A DNA stretch of 59,785 nt from Parablautia muri (GTDB lineage: Bacteria; Bacillota; Clostridia; Lachnospirales; Lachnospiraceae): positions 1-59,785 of the forward strand of contig NZ_QZDT01000027.1 of the NCBI RefSeq assembly GCF_009917485.1, given 5' to 3'. Shown in pieces: positions 44,947 to 53,910 of the stretch (position 1 is the stretch's first letter; each line of letters starts with the position of its first letter). The notes below the pieces were generated by a model. The model had not been told where the DNA came from, searched no databases, and saw only the letters and a list, made by a program, of their open reading frames with translations. A program made the position numbers and the translations under genes.

Positions 44947-45702
44947 CTACTCCACATACTCGATGCTTTCAATCACTGGCCTGTTTTCTTCCGGAACCAC
45001 ACCGTTTCTGTCCTGACCTGTGGTATTCTCGCAAATATCATCCACAATCTCCATTCCCTCCGTAACGTGCCCAAAAGCGGCATAGTCCCCATCAAGAGAA
45101 GTACCATCCTGGTGCATGATGAAAAACTGACAGCTTGCACTGTCCGGCAGACTGGAACGGGCCATGGAAATCGTTCCCCTTGTGTGAGAAATCGGATTCT
45201 CCACGCCGTTGCTTGCAAATTCTCCGACAATCGTTTTATCTGAGCTTCCCATGCCTGTTCCTGTAGGGTCTCCCCCCTGCATCATAAAATCCTTTATAAT
45301 ACGGTGGAAAGTTAACCCATCGTAAAAGCCTTCTTTCACCAGTTTCACAAAATTGGTTACTGTAATCGGTGCAGCATCTGCATCCAGTTCTACCTTGATC
45401 GTTCCTTTATCCTTGATGTTAATATTTACATAATGTTTGCCGGATAACAAGGCCTCATCTCCCGCACTTTCCGCCTGCCCATCATCAGCCTCCTGGACTG
45501 CAGCGTTTTCCTCCTGGTTTTCTTCCTCCTGGATGCTGCCGGTTCCCTCCTGGCTTTCTTCCCCCTGGGTGCTGCCGGTTTCCTTCTGATTTTCCTCTGC
45601 AGTCTTTTCTTTTAATCCGCAGCCAGCTGCTGTCGCAATAAGCAAAGCGCCAATAAACAAACAGATTATTTTTCTTTTCATAGATTTTATCATTCCTTTC
45701 AT
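44947..45702 (-). CDS. Cyclophilin-type peptidyl-prolyl isomerase lipoprotein
   Basis: 251 aa, exported and lipid-anchored. Signal sequence MKRKIICLFIGALLIATAAGC with the lipobox ending at Cys, then a repeated acidic linker (QEGTGSIQEEENQEENA), then the cyclophilin domain: ITVTNFVKLVKEGFYDGLTFHRIIKDFMMQGGDPTGTG, SQFFI-type CQFFIMHQ and YAAFGHVTEGMEIVD. It likely aids folding at the outer face of the membrane. ATG 45702 is preceded by GCAGGGGGG, which is the arm of a palindromic repeat (45711-45733). Confidence 0.92.
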   Translation of the reverse strand: MKGMIKSMKRKIICLFIGALLIATAAGCGLKEKTAEENQKETGSTQGEESQEGTGSIQEEENQEENAAVQEADDGQAESAGDEALLSGKHYVNINIKDKGTIKVELDADAAPITVTNFVKLVKEGFYDGLTFHRIIKDFMMQGGDPTGTGMGSSDKTIVGEFASNGVENPISHTRGTISMARSSLPDSASCQFFIMHQDGTSLDGDYAAFGHVTEGMEIVDDICENTTGQDRNGVVPEENRPVIESIEYVE

Positions 45703-45710
45703 GTTTATAT

Positions 45711-45733
45711 CCCCCCTGCATATCGCAGGCTGC
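45711..45733. repeat. Palindromic repeat half-copy upstream of the cyclophilin gene
   Basis: CCCCCCTGCATATCGCAGGC followed by TGC, lacking the second arm. Read on minus its G-rich end serves as the ribosome binding site. Confidence 0.6.
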
Positions 45734-45845
45734 TCCCAAACCCACAATGCATGTTCGCCAGCCTCACTTATTATACCACACAATTCATATTTTTCCATTC
45801 TAAATATCAATTTCTATTCCTTCCGGGGTTATGCCGTTGATGCTG

Positions 45846-46628
45846 TTAAAAATCTTTTCTTTTATAAAGTACTGCTGCCGCGCAGCCGCAAAATACAATC
45901 ACCACCACGCTTATTCCCACCATTTTGCCTTCTATACTTCCGTTTATAAAAATCTCCGCCGCATTCGAAAAGTAATAAGGCGTCACATATTTCAGATTTT
46001 TTAAATCGGGCACAATTCTGCACATTAAATCCATTCCATATAAAAGTATAGCAAATCCAAGGGATGCCCCCATCTGCTTTTTTCTACAGAAAACAGATGC
46101 TAAAAAACAGATGCTACCCACCTCCAAATGCATCAAAAACTGTGCCCCATGGAAAAGTAAAAGCTCCCTTAAGGGCATCATTTCCCCTGCGCAGATAAAT
46201 CCCAAAAGCTCCCAGCACAGACATATGCCATTCAATAAGGCAATGAGTGCTGTCATTGCTATGTATTTCCATACCACAATATAATTTCTTCCAAAGGGAA
46301 GTGTATTTAAAAACTCAACTGTATGTCCTTCTTCCTCCTTAGTCAGCATGCAAATGCCCATCATGGCAGCAAACATTGCTCCGCCCACTGCAAAAATCAT
46401 AGAAATTTCCGTAGCAAAAAACCCTTCCATTGTACCAGCATCCATTCTGTCCAGGTTAAGTGCAGTTGCAAAGGCTCCCATCTGCGCATACACATCTCCC
46501 ATTTCTTCCATCGTCTCCTCCAGCCCTTGAAACAGCAAAATACACCCAAAACAACAAATACCAATACATATCGTCCATGCCAAAAGCTGTTTTCTTCCCA
46601 TTTTCAATTCTTGTATAAAGAGTGTCAT
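45846..46628 (-). CDS. ABC-2 type transporter permease
   Basis: 260 aa with about six hydrophobic segments (QLLAWTICIGICCFGCILLF; MIFAVGGAMFAAMMGICML; and further). MLTKEEEGHTVEFLNTLPFGR resembles the cytoplasmic loop of ABC-2 permeases. Start overlaps the ATPase stop (ATGA). Likely exports or senses a peptide or drug together with the ATPase. A second permease is not adjacent, so it may form a homodimer. Confidence 0.85.
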   Translation of the reverse strand: MTLFIQELKMGRKQLLAWTICIGICCFGCILLFQGLEETMEEMGDVYAQMGAFATALNLDRMDAGTMEGFFATEISMIFAVGGAMFAAMMGICMLTKEEEGHTVEFLNTLPFGRNYIVVWKYIAMTALIALLNGICLCWELLGFICAGEMMPLRELLLFHGAQFLMHLEVGSICFLASVFCRKKQMGASLGFAILLYGMDLMCRIVPDLKNLKYVTPYYFSNAAEIFINGSIEGKMVGISVVVIVFCGCAAAVLYKRKDF

Positions 46629-47500
46629 ATTTGCCCCTCCTTTTGCATATCAGCGCCACTTTCCTTATCTTCATAGTAATGCCTGAAAATTTCATCCAAA
46701 GACGGTTCTTCAATCAGCACATCCTCCACCTGCATGTTCGCCAGTTCATGGAGCAAAGCATTTATTTTACCTGTGTAAACAAATTCCCTTTTCTGTCCGC
46801 CCCTTGTAAGTTTCACATACCGTGCGTCAGACTTTGATAGATTTTCCACCGTATCCGTGCGGATAATCGCCCCTTCTTTTATGATAGCCGCATGCCTGCA
46901 ATAGTTTTTTACCTCCGAGAGCACATGGGAGGATAAAAAGCAGGTTGTCCCCTGGCGGTTGTATTCCAGCAGCAGCTCAAAAAACGCCTCCTGCATCAGC
47001 GGGTCAAGGCCGGAGGTAGGCTCATCCAAAATGAGAAGCCTGGGTCTATGCTGCATGGCACAGACAATGCTGACCTTCTTACGGTTTCCCAGGGACAATT
47101 CCTCTATTTTCTTTTCCTCATCTACCTTAAGCACTTCACAAAGTCTCGCAGCCTCCTTGGAGCAGTCGGTTTTTCTGGCTCTGGCAGCAAATGAGATCAC
47201 CTCCTTCACCTTCATGGAAGGATAAAACATGGCCTCAGAAGGCATATACCCTACCTGCCGTAAAATCTCATTTTGATTCTTGACCGCATCCATTTGCAGT
47301 ATCCGGATTTCTCCTTCCTGATAATGAAGCAGTCCAAGCATACTCCGAATGGTGGTAGATTTTCCTGCACCGTTTTGCCCTAAAAATCCAAAAATATCTC
47401 CTTGCCGTACGGAAAGGGAAATTGCCTTTACCCCTCTCTTTTTCCCATAGGATTTGGTAAGATTTTTTATCTCAATTATATTTTCCCTTTCATGCGTCAT
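46625..47500 (-). CDS. ABC transporter ATPase
   Basis: 291 aa with Walker A GQNGAGKST, signature LSLGNRKKVSI, Walker B LLILDEPTSGLD and H-loop LSSHVLSEV. C-terminal 70 residues match the tail of ABC-2 type (BcrA/CcmA-like) ATPases. Part of the operon LytTR, DUF3021-like, ATPase, permease, all overlapping by a few bases. Substrate unknown. Confidence 0.93.
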   Translation of the reverse strand: MTHERENIIEIKNLTKSYGKKRGVKAISLSVRQGDIFGFLGQNGAGKSTTIRSMLGLLHYQEGEIRILQMDAVKNQNEILRQVGYMPSEAMFYPSMKVKEVISFAARARKTDCSKEAARLCEVLKVDEEKKIEELSLGNRKKVSIVCAMQHRPRLLILDEPTSGLDPLMQEAFFELLLEYNRQGTTCFLSSHVLSEVKNYCRHAAIIKEGAIIRTDTVENLSKSDARYVKLTRGGQKREFVYTGKINALLHELANMQVEDVLIEEPSLDEIFRHYYEDKESGADMQKEGQI

Positions 47501-47978
47501 AAGTTTCTCCTTTCTTAAAGTCCTCCAACATTTTATTTAGATTATCCGTGTCAATTGCACGCTTTATTTTATTGGCCAGATACATTACATAATATGTGGC
47601 AGGTACATATACTCCAAATAGCAATGTCGCCATATAATTTCTGTCAAACCACCTAAATCCATATGAAAGGGCAATGTAAAGGCCGCTGCAGCAAATAATA
47701 CCCGGTATATCCTTTTTCCTGAGCTGACTGGCTTCATCAAAATTGTGAAATACGTAAACCTGCACATAACTGATCAAATACGATGCCGCCATCATTTCAA
47801 ACATATAAAAAATATTCGCCCAATGGATTTTTTGGCAAAGCAGATATGCGCAGTAAAAGAACCAAATACAAAAAAAATAAGTACAGGTTTTATAATCAAT
47901 CACAATTTCTAAATTCAAATAGTTTTTAAAACGTTTCTTAAATTCCTTTCCCGATTCCATTTTTTTTCTATTCCTCAT
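47490..47978 (-). CDS. DUF3021-like membrane protein
   Basis: 162 aa with four hydrophobic segments (about 31-50, 55-75, 93-110, 118-138) and charged ends. Its place between a LytTR regulator and ABC genes is typical of DUF3021, which is thought to act with LytTR regulators. The sequence match itself is only approximate. Overlaps neighbours by 11 bases on each side. Confidence 0.65.
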   Translation of the reverse strand: MRNRKKMESGKEFKKRFKNYLNLEIVIDYKTCTYFFCIWFFYCAYLLCQKIHWANIFYMFEMMAASYLISYVQVYVFHNFDEASQLRKKDIPGIICCSGLYIALSYGFRWFDRNYMATLLFGVYVPATYYVMYLANKIKRAIDTDNLNKMLEDFKKGETYDA

Positions 47979-48423
47979 CTTCCTTTACGCCTCCTTTTAG
48001 CTTTTGCCGCAAAGCCTTTGCATATCTTCTGGAAATCATCACCTGCTCGCCGTTTTCCATTGTGGCCCGTATACGGTTCCCCGGTTCGCTTTTCAGAAAA
48101 CCGATCTTGTAAATATTCAGTACCATAGATTTGGAACAGCGAAAAAACCCCCTGTTTTCATACGTAAGCGCCAATTCAAACAGGCTCATCTGCACTTTGC
48201 AAACTCTGTCCTTAAGGTAAGCATAAGTTACTCCGTCCACACTTTCCAGATACAGAATGCACTCTGGGGACAGCAAAAGTGTTTGTCCTTCTATGACCGC
48301 ACATATTTTCCGCCCGCCGCTCTTTACAATTTCCGCTAATGTCTCCACCTGCTCATTCATTTCATGGTATCGAATGATTACCTCATCCTCCCCCTTTGCG
48401 ACTTTTTCCATTGTAAGTTTCAT
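47968..48423 (-). CDS. LytTR DNA-binding regulator without receiver domain
   Basis: 151 aa. A short N-terminal stretch and then a LytTR domain (ILYLESVDGVTYAYLKDRVCKVQ, RCSKSMVLNIYKIG, MISRRYAKALRQKL). No receiver domain, as in the LytTR/DUF3021 pairs where the membrane protein controls the regulator. First gene of the ABC operon. AGAGGTGG precedes the ATG. Confidence 0.88.
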   Translation of the reverse strand: MKLTMEKVAKGEDEVIIRYHEMNEQVETLAEIVKSGGRKICAVIEGQTLLLSPECILYLESVDGVTYAYLKDRVCKVQMSLFELALTYENRGFFRCSKSMVLNIYKIGFLKSEPGNRIRATMENGEQVMISRRYAKALRQKLKGGVKEDEE

Positions 48424-48605
48424 CTATCCACCTCTTAGTCAACAATCCCGCTGCAGATTACATCTCCCACATAGGCTCTAAATACCTGCCCTTTATGAGG
48501 AATGATTTTATCTGTATTGTAACAGATTTTCTTTTCTGCACAATGGCAATACCTGTAAGGTGCACTTTAGAGCCTTTCAAATACATAAACAGCGCGCAAA
48601 ACAAA

Positions 48606-48662
48606 CAGGGCAGTCTATTTTATTTCATGAATGTCAAAACCTCGCGAAAATAGACTGCCCTG
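48606..48662. repeat. Perfect 16-bp inverted repeat upstream of the LytTR operon
   Basis: CAGGGCAGTCTATTTT (48606-48621) and its exact complement (48647-48662) flank 25 bases. No T-run follows on either strand, so it is not a standard terminator. The surrounding gap of 405 bases (48424-48828) otherwise holds only the terminator at 48768-48795 and no gene. Confidence 0.85.
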
Positions 48663-48767
48663 CGTAATACCATTTATAAAAAATACAGATATAATATGGG
48701 CTCAGCGCTGCCGGAAATATGCGCTTTTTATTTCTGTTGCTACTTGTCAGGGACGTATTTTTTCGTG

Positions 48768-48795
48768 AAAAAACCCGGGAGATTTCTCTCCCGGG
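48768..48795 (-). terminator. Strong terminator after the FliD-like gene
   Basis: On minus, CCCGGGAGA/TCTCCCGGG perfect stem with loop GAAA, then TTTTTT. Confidence 0.92.
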
Positions 48796-48828
48796 CCACT
48801 CATATATATAAACATAATTTACAGCCAT

Positions 48829-49566
48829 TCAGCCTTTGGAATTATACTTTCCTCCAAGCAATGCTTCAAAAATATCACTTCCATATTGATTATATGTGTA
48901 ATTTCCGGCATATATGCTCTTATTGATCACCGCCAGATTCGTTTCCGCATTGGATATAACATTCTCCACCCTATTTCCGATATCGGACACAAAGGTACCC
49001 TCCGAGCCCAAAACCTTCTTTAAAGTTTCCGCATCCGCTGCCTTTAAAAGCTCCTGGTCTAAAGACAATGTGCCATCTTCCTTCTGGGTGATGCCAAGAC
49101 TCTCCAAATCCTTTTGGGCATTCTTAAAATATCCCTTCATCTGCTTTAAATAAATCTCGTTGACCTTACCCTGCTCCTCGCTCATACTCTTAATCATAGT
49201 ATTGTAATCTTCCACCAGGCTGACAACCTCTTTGCGTACATCCACCTTGTATTCGGCAATTTCATCCTCTGTCATTTCATCCCATTTTTTTTCAGGCCAA
49301 ACCAGCAGATTTTTTGCATGCTTTTTGACGCTTTCCGCCGCCTCCTTCATGGTCGTGTAATTTTCCTTTGCTTTCCGGTCCGCTTCGCTTACTTTGGTGT
49401 TTTGCTGGCCGGCTTTATTATTAACGGAATTAACCACGCTGTCCTTATTATTCGTACCGTTGAGCAATGCCTTTCCTGTGGCAACGCTCTGTGCCCTTGC
49501 CCGCGATTTAGCCTGACTAAGCAGTCTGTTTTGCGTAATAAGTGAATTGACTTTACTTGTACTCAT
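48829..49566 (-). CDS. Unknown protein with a FliD-like C-terminal region
   Basis: 245 aa starting MSTSKVNSLITQNRLLSQAK; GGAGG lies eight bases before ATG 49566. The N-terminus is Asn/Ser-rich, the middle charged and helical. The C-terminal 110 residues (VEDYNTMIKSMS, SLGITQKEDGTLSLDQELLKAA, VLGSEGTFVSDIGNRVENVI) recall the end of flagellar hook-associated protein FliD, where 'GI...DGTLS.D...L..A' precedes 'LF'. No flagellar genes are nearby and no signal peptide is present. The preceding LytTR regulator gene overlaps this frame's leader only. The assignment is resemblance, not proof. Confidence 0.7.
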   Translation of the reverse strand: MSTSKVNSLITQNRLLSQAKSRARAQSVATGKALLNGTNNKDSVVNSVNNKAGQQNTKVSEADRKAKENYTTMKEAAESVKKHAKNLLVWPEKKWDEMTEDEIAEYKVDVRKEVVSLVEDYNTMIKSMSEEQGKVNEIYLKQMKGYFKNAQKDLESLGITQKEDGTLSLDQELLKAADAETLKKVLGSEGTFVSDIGNRVENVISNAETNLAVINKSIYAGNYTYNQYGSDIFEALLGGKYNSKG

Positions 49567-49624
49567 TTCCTCATCCTCCATCCTATCAATTATTCCTGAA
49601 ACCGGGCCTTTACCCTGTAAATTT

Positions 49625-50329
49625 TTATTGCTGTTTCCTGCGCAGAAATTCCATATAGACATCCACAAAAGAACTATACTTTTGTTTTGCCATTAAAATG
49701 GTTTCTCCGTTTTTGATCTGTATATTTCCGGTGTCATACCCTTGTACCGCATTTAAGTTTACCAGATACCCTCTGTGGCAGCGAAAAAAATCATCCCCCA
49801 GCATTTCCTCAAGCTCGCACATTTTAGCGTAATAAGAAATCTGTTCCTCCTTCAAATGCAGCACTATCTTTCTGCCCTCATTTTCCGCATAAAAGATACT
49901 CTCCTTGGGAATGTTCCGGTATAAGCCTTTCACCCGTACCACCAGAGGTTCCGAACATTTCTCTGGCCTGCATTCCGCAATGGCCTGTTCCAGCACCCGG
50001 AAAAATTTTTCTTCATCTATCGGCTTGAGCAGGTACTGAAACGCCTGCACGTCAAAAGCATCAAAAACATATTCTTTAAGAGCGGTTACAAACACGATTA
50101 TCGCTTCAGACTCCTGCCGAAGGCTTCTGGCCATATCGATTCCGCTCATTCCTTTTAAATCAATATCCAGAAAATAAATATCAAATTCTTTCCCTTTCTT
50201 CAGCAATTCCTCCCCTGAGGAAAACACCTCTACCCGGCAATCCTTTCTGTCCGCAATCCCTCTTTCTATCAATTGTCTCAGATATTCTCCCATGCTTTTT
50301 TCTTCATCGCAAACGGCAATTCGAAGCAT
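49625..50329 (-). CDS. LytTR-family response regulator
   Basis: 234 aa. Receiver domain with CDEE (7-10), phosphoacceptor Asp55 (YFLDIDLKG), TALK and the Lys of YLLKPID; then a LytTR domain (IFYAENEGRKIVLHL, FFRCHRGYLVNLNAVQGYD). Family members (AgrA, LytR, VirR) control peptide-signalled or cell-envelope genes. No histidine kinase gene is beside it, so the partner lies elsewhere. It sits between two unrecognised genes on the same strand, 59 bases before the FliD-like gene. Confidence 0.93.
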   Translation of the reverse strand: MLRIAVCDEEKSMGEYLRQLIERGIADRKDCRVEVFSSGEELLKKGKEFDIYFLDIDLKGMSGIDMARSLRQESEAIIVFVTALKEYVFDAFDVQAFQYLLKPIDEEKFFRVLEQAIAECRPEKCSEPLVVRVKGLYRNIPKESIFYAENEGRKIVLHLKEEQISYYAKMCELEEMLGDDFFRCHRGYLVNLNAVQGYDTGNIQIKNGETILMAKQKYSSFVDVYMEFLRRKQQ

Positions 50330-50486
50330 ATCCTGGTAACCATGTCCTTTCTTCTGTCAGTATGCCGGGGACACAGCCAAAATTTTATCCCCCATAAGTC
50401 ATATATATTTATATCGGTCTTTTTTCCCAAACCTAAAATTATTTTGTAATAAAAAGATGTTTTTTTGTAATCAATGATAATCGCCC

Positions 50487-51179
50487 CTAACTTTCTGTCA
50501 GTTCCGGGTTCAGCAATAATCTTGCAAAGCTGATGGACTGCGCCATGCTCTGTTCGGCAAACATCCCTTCATAGTCTCCCCTGCGTACAGCTGCCTCCTT
50601 TAATACCTGACCCATGATCTTTTCTTCCAGGGCCTCTTTATTCAGCATTTCCATATATTTTTTATGTCTCTTAGCCCGTTTCTCCCAAAAGCTTTCTTCC
50701 GATTCCTCGTCAAAAATACTGCCGCCTTTTCCTCCCTGAAATCCCATGCGCCAGCTATCCCCACGGTATTCTTCCTTGGTCTCCCCGAACCGGTGCACGG
50801 TAAAACTTCCCCCGCAGGTACTGGCCCACGGATCATAAAATGAAAAGCTGGCTTTCAGCGTGTCTAACACCCATTTTTCATAGGAAGGATCCTTTTTCAT
50901 CGCCTCAAAGCCTTTATCCGTAATGTGAATGGAAATGGAGCTCATGGCCTGGGAAGGATGCATCGGTATCTGAGATATTTTTTGGTAAATATACTGCTTA
51001 TATTCCTCAAGCGTCATATCTTCCGCAGAAAACGCGCCTACTTCTCCGGTCTCATAAAGCGTTCCCACCGTGTCCATAAAGCCCACAGCTCCTTTTGTTT
51101 TCGTTCCGGCAAGCTGGCTTTGCAAAAAACCGCTATATGCCTTGGTCATACTGTTTACAAAAAAGTCGTTGCCCGCCAT
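50487..51179 (-). CDS. Unrecognised 230-aa protein
   Basis: Starts MAGNDFFVNSMTKAYSGFLQ after AAGGAGG. Residues 50-110 include YKQYIYQKISQIPMHPSQAMSS and SIHITDKGFEAMKKDPSYEKWVLDTLKASFSFYDPW, then a Gly-rich part (GGKGGSIFDEE) and a helical, charged C-terminus. No signal peptide or TM. It may be co-regulated with the LytTR regulator and FliD-like protein, 157 bases downstream, whose start has similar short N-termini. I do not recognise a family. Confidence 0.72.
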   Translation of the reverse strand: MAGNDFFVNSMTKAYSGFLQSQLAGTKTKGAVGFMDTVGTLYETGEVGAFSAEDMTLEEYKQYIYQKISQIPMHPSQAMSSISIHITDKGFEAMKKDPSYEKWVLDTLKASFSFYDPWASTCGGSFTVHRFGETKEEYRGDSWRMGFQGGKGGSIFDEESEESFWEKRAKRHKKYMEMLNKEALEEKIMGQVLKEAAVRRGDYEGMFAEQSMAQSISFARLLLNPELTES

Positions 51180-51416
51180 TTGTTTTCCCCTCCTTAACGT
51201 CTGTCTAAAATCTGCTCTTGGCGCCAACTTGCGCCATAATTGTGGAAGCGTATCATCAAAGTTTCAATCCCTTGAAAATACGCTCTCCATAGCTCCCTTT
51301 TGATGATAGATATATCGTTCGTTCCGGGAATATACTTTAGCCGCTTTATATGAAATCAATCAATTATGTCATAAACCCCTTCCTTCTTGTCAATGCCCGT
51401 AAATTCCCCCTCGCTG

Positions 51417-51515
51417 AAGGCGATGTTACTTTTTAAAGTTCAGCCAATAAACAGCTTGAAATATTTGTTTTTTCCAAGCGTCCTCTGGCCAGCCTGTGAA
51501 AAGTAACAAGGCGAT
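51417..51515. mobile_element. 83-bp MITE-like element with 8-bp target site duplication
   Basis: The element at 51425-51507 begins GTTACTTTTTAAAG and ends CTGTGAAAAGTAAC; terminal inverted repeats share GTTACTTTT and match at 15 of 21 positions. It is flanked by the exact direct repeat AAGGCGAT (51417-51424 and 51508-51515), the signature of transposition with an 8-bp duplication. It has no coding capacity, so it needs a transposase in trans. A related 42-bp end occurs at 59530-59571. Confidence 0.8.
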
Positions 51516-51546
51516 TTGGAATGGTTGGATTTTAAACCGCAGATTG

Positions 51547-51574
51547 TTGACTTTTTGCAGGAACCCCCTATAAT
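51547..51574 (+). promoter_or_regulatory. Promoter of the DUF3160-capA pair
   Basis: TTGACT, a 16-bp spacer and TATAAT, about 90 bases before the ATG and 40 bases downstream of the MITE. The transposon insertion may have changed its regulation. Confidence 0.65.
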
Positions 51575-51666
51575 TATGAGCATAGCGGCAGCCGTCAGAT
51601 GTTCATGCAAGCATGCCTACTTGGCTCGTTGCCCGCAGAAATCAAAACAACAACGGAGCATTTATT

Positions 51667-53910
51667 ATGATAAAAATAAAAAAGAAATTCCTAATTGCAT
51701 CAATCTTATCTATCAGTATTATCACAAATACTTTAAGCGCATGTTCCTTTCAAAATCGGACAGACGAAAATGCGGCCCCTTTTGTATCCTCAGAGTCCAT
51801 CTCCTCTCCCCTGCTTTCTCCGGAGCAAGATAACAATACCCAGGCGCAAAGCACTCCATCCAATATCTCCGCCGGGTATTTCCCCGATAGCCGGCCCTTA
51901 CTTATCACCGGCGGGGCAAGTGTGGATACCAGCAGTGTAGTCCCCTGCATCAAAGCCTATACCATCAATCCCGATTTAAGCAACATCTCTAATTTACAAC
52001 AATTTTATCTGACAGAGGAAATGGCAGAAAAGCTGGCCCGAAACGGATTTGTTGTGCAGGACCGGGGCTGCAATGAATTTTTTGAGCTATATGAAATCAA
52101 CAGGTACGCCCAGATACCCAATTTCGTCACAGTCGATTCCCTGATGCACACTTATCATCTTTATTTCAGTTATCTGTTAAAAAATATTGAGAGAACTTAT
52201 CTGAAAGAGTGCATGACGCAATTAAGCGGACATATGCTCGCTGACAGTATGGCCCAGTACGACCGGCTCAAAGGCAGTCAATGGGAATCCGCAGCAAGAC
52301 GTAATGTGGCATTTTTTGCGGTTGGTGCTAAGCTGTTAGATGAAAATACGGAAGTTCCCGATTATGTAAAGGAGCTGGCTGGCCGTGAGCTTGAGAGCAT
52401 TGCGCAGGCAACAGGCAACGCCATGTCTGAGCTGGCTGAAAATTACGAGGATTACTCCCAGTACATTCCCCGCGGATATTATGAAGGGGATAGCAGTCTG
52501 GAACAATACTTCAAAGCAATGATGTGGTACGGCAGAATCCATTTTCCCCAGGATAAAGAGGACATGAACAGAAGCGCTCTGTTAATGATCATGGCTCTTT
52601 CCAAAAACCAGGCGGCATATGATCTTTGGGAATCCGCCTACGTTGTCACATCCTTTTTTGCGGGAGCCAGCGATGATAACGGTGTGTGCGAATATGCATC
52701 TGCTATCCGCCAGATATACGGAGATTCTCCCACCCTGGATACTCTGTTGGAAGATGAAAATGCGTTTTCTAAGTTCCAGGACCTGATTGCTTTACTGCCC
52801 GCTCCCCAAATCAATTCCATTCCCATTGACGATGGGGAAGATAACGTTATTCCAGGTTTCCGTTTTATGGGACAGCGTTTTACCATTGATGGGACTATCA
52901 TGCAAAACCTGATTTACCAAAGAGTGGGGGAAAACAGCTCAGGCCAGCGGCGTATGCTGCCTGATGTACTCGATGTCCCGGCTGCTCTTGGCAGCGATAT
53001 GGCCCTTCGGATTCTGGAAGATGCCGGCGCGGCAGACTACGCAGGTTACAGCCAAAATATGGACCGATTAAAGCAGGCTCTTTCGAAAGATAACGAGGCT
53101 TTGTGGTCCGCCAGCTTATATGCCGGCTGGTTAAACACCCTGCGCCCATTACTTACCGCCAAGGGAGAGGGCTATCCGGTTTTTATGCAAAATGAAGAAT
53201 GGCTGAAAAAAGACCTTGAATGCTTTGCAGGCAGCTTTACGGAATTAAAGCATGACACCATACTTTATTCCAAACAGGTATTGGCGGAAATGGGCGGCGG
53301 CGAGGAAGAACAGGATGACCGGGGGTATGTGGAACCTGAACCTCTTGTATACGCAAGGTTTGCTTTTCTTGCGGACCAGACCGCCCAGGGTCTTGCCTCA
53401 TATGGAATGCTTACGGAGGATGATAAAGAAAACCTCTCACGTTTATCTTATATCGCAAACCAGCTGTTGACTATTTCCAACAAGGAGCTTACGGAAGAAC
53501 TTTTAACCGATGAAGAATATGATTTTATCAGATATTACGGCGGAACCATTGAGCACTTCTGGTATGAAACCATAAAAAATGAAGGGGCATCCGAATCCAT
53601 TTCCACCCAGGAATACCCCGCAGGAGTTGTGGTGGATATCGCAACCGATCCCAACGGCCAAGTGCTTGAAGCCGCAACCGACAATCCTTCTTCCATTTAT
53701 GTTGTGGTGCAGGTTGACGGCAAGCTGAAAATTGCAAAAGGAACCGTATATTCTTTTTATCAGTTTCCATGGCCTTTAAGCGACAGGTTGACAGACACGA
53801 AATGGCGACAAATGATGGGAATGGTACCTGATGAAACCGGTTACTATAACTTTAGTTTCCCTCTGTCAAAGCCAGACTGGACCTACAGCTACCGGTGTGA
53901 TTCGCCATGA
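51667..53910 (+). CDS. DUF3160 lipoprotein
   Basis: 747 aa, exported and lipid-anchored: a basic start (MIKIKKKFLIASILSIS) and lipobox TLSAC (Cys about 26). After a Ser/Gln-rich linker (about 30-80) comes the DUF3160 region (YTINPDLSNISNLQQFYLTEEMAEKLARNGFVV, FVTVDSLMHTYHLYFSYLL, FRFMGQRFTIDGTIMQNLIYQ). GGAG lies eight bases before ATG 51667; an ATG 18 codons upstream is in the leader. Its stop overlaps the next start (ATGA), so it is coupled to the CapA-type gene. The family's function is not known to me. Confidence 0.88.
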   Translation: MIKIKKKFLIASILSISIITNTLSACSFQNRTDENAAPFVSSESISSPLLSPEQDNNTQAQSTPSNISAGYFPDSRPLLITGGASVDTSSVVPCIKAYTINPDLSNISNLQQFYLTEEMAEKLARNGFVVQDRGCNEFFELYEINRYAQIPNFVTVDSLMHTYHLYFSYLLKNIERTYLKECMTQLSGHMLADSMAQYDRLKGSQWESAARRNVAFFAVGAKLLDENTEVPDYVKELAGRELESIAQATGNAMSELAENYEDYSQYIPRGYYEGDSSLEQYFKAMMWYGRIHFPQDKEDMNRSALLMIMALSKNQAAYDLWESAYVVTSFFAGASDDNGVCEYASAIRQIYGDSPTLDTLLEDENAFSKFQDLIALLPAPQINSIPIDDGEDNVIPGFRFMGQRFTIDGTIMQNLIYQRVGENSSGQRRMLPDVLDVPAALGSDMALRILEDAGAADYAGYSQNMDRLKQALSKDNEALWSASLYAGWLNTLRPLLTAKGEGYPVFMQNEEWLKKDLECFAGSFTELKHDTILYSKQVLAEMGGGEEEQDDRGYVEPEPLVYARFAFLADQTAQGLASYGMLTEDDKENLSRLSYIANQLLTISNKELTEELLTDEEYDFIRYYGGTIEHFWYETIKNEGASESISTQEYPAGVVVDIATDPNGQVLEAATDNPSSIYVVVQVDGKLKIAKGTVYSFYQFPWPLSDRLTDTKWRQMMGMVPDETGYYNFSFPLSKPDWTYSYRCDSP

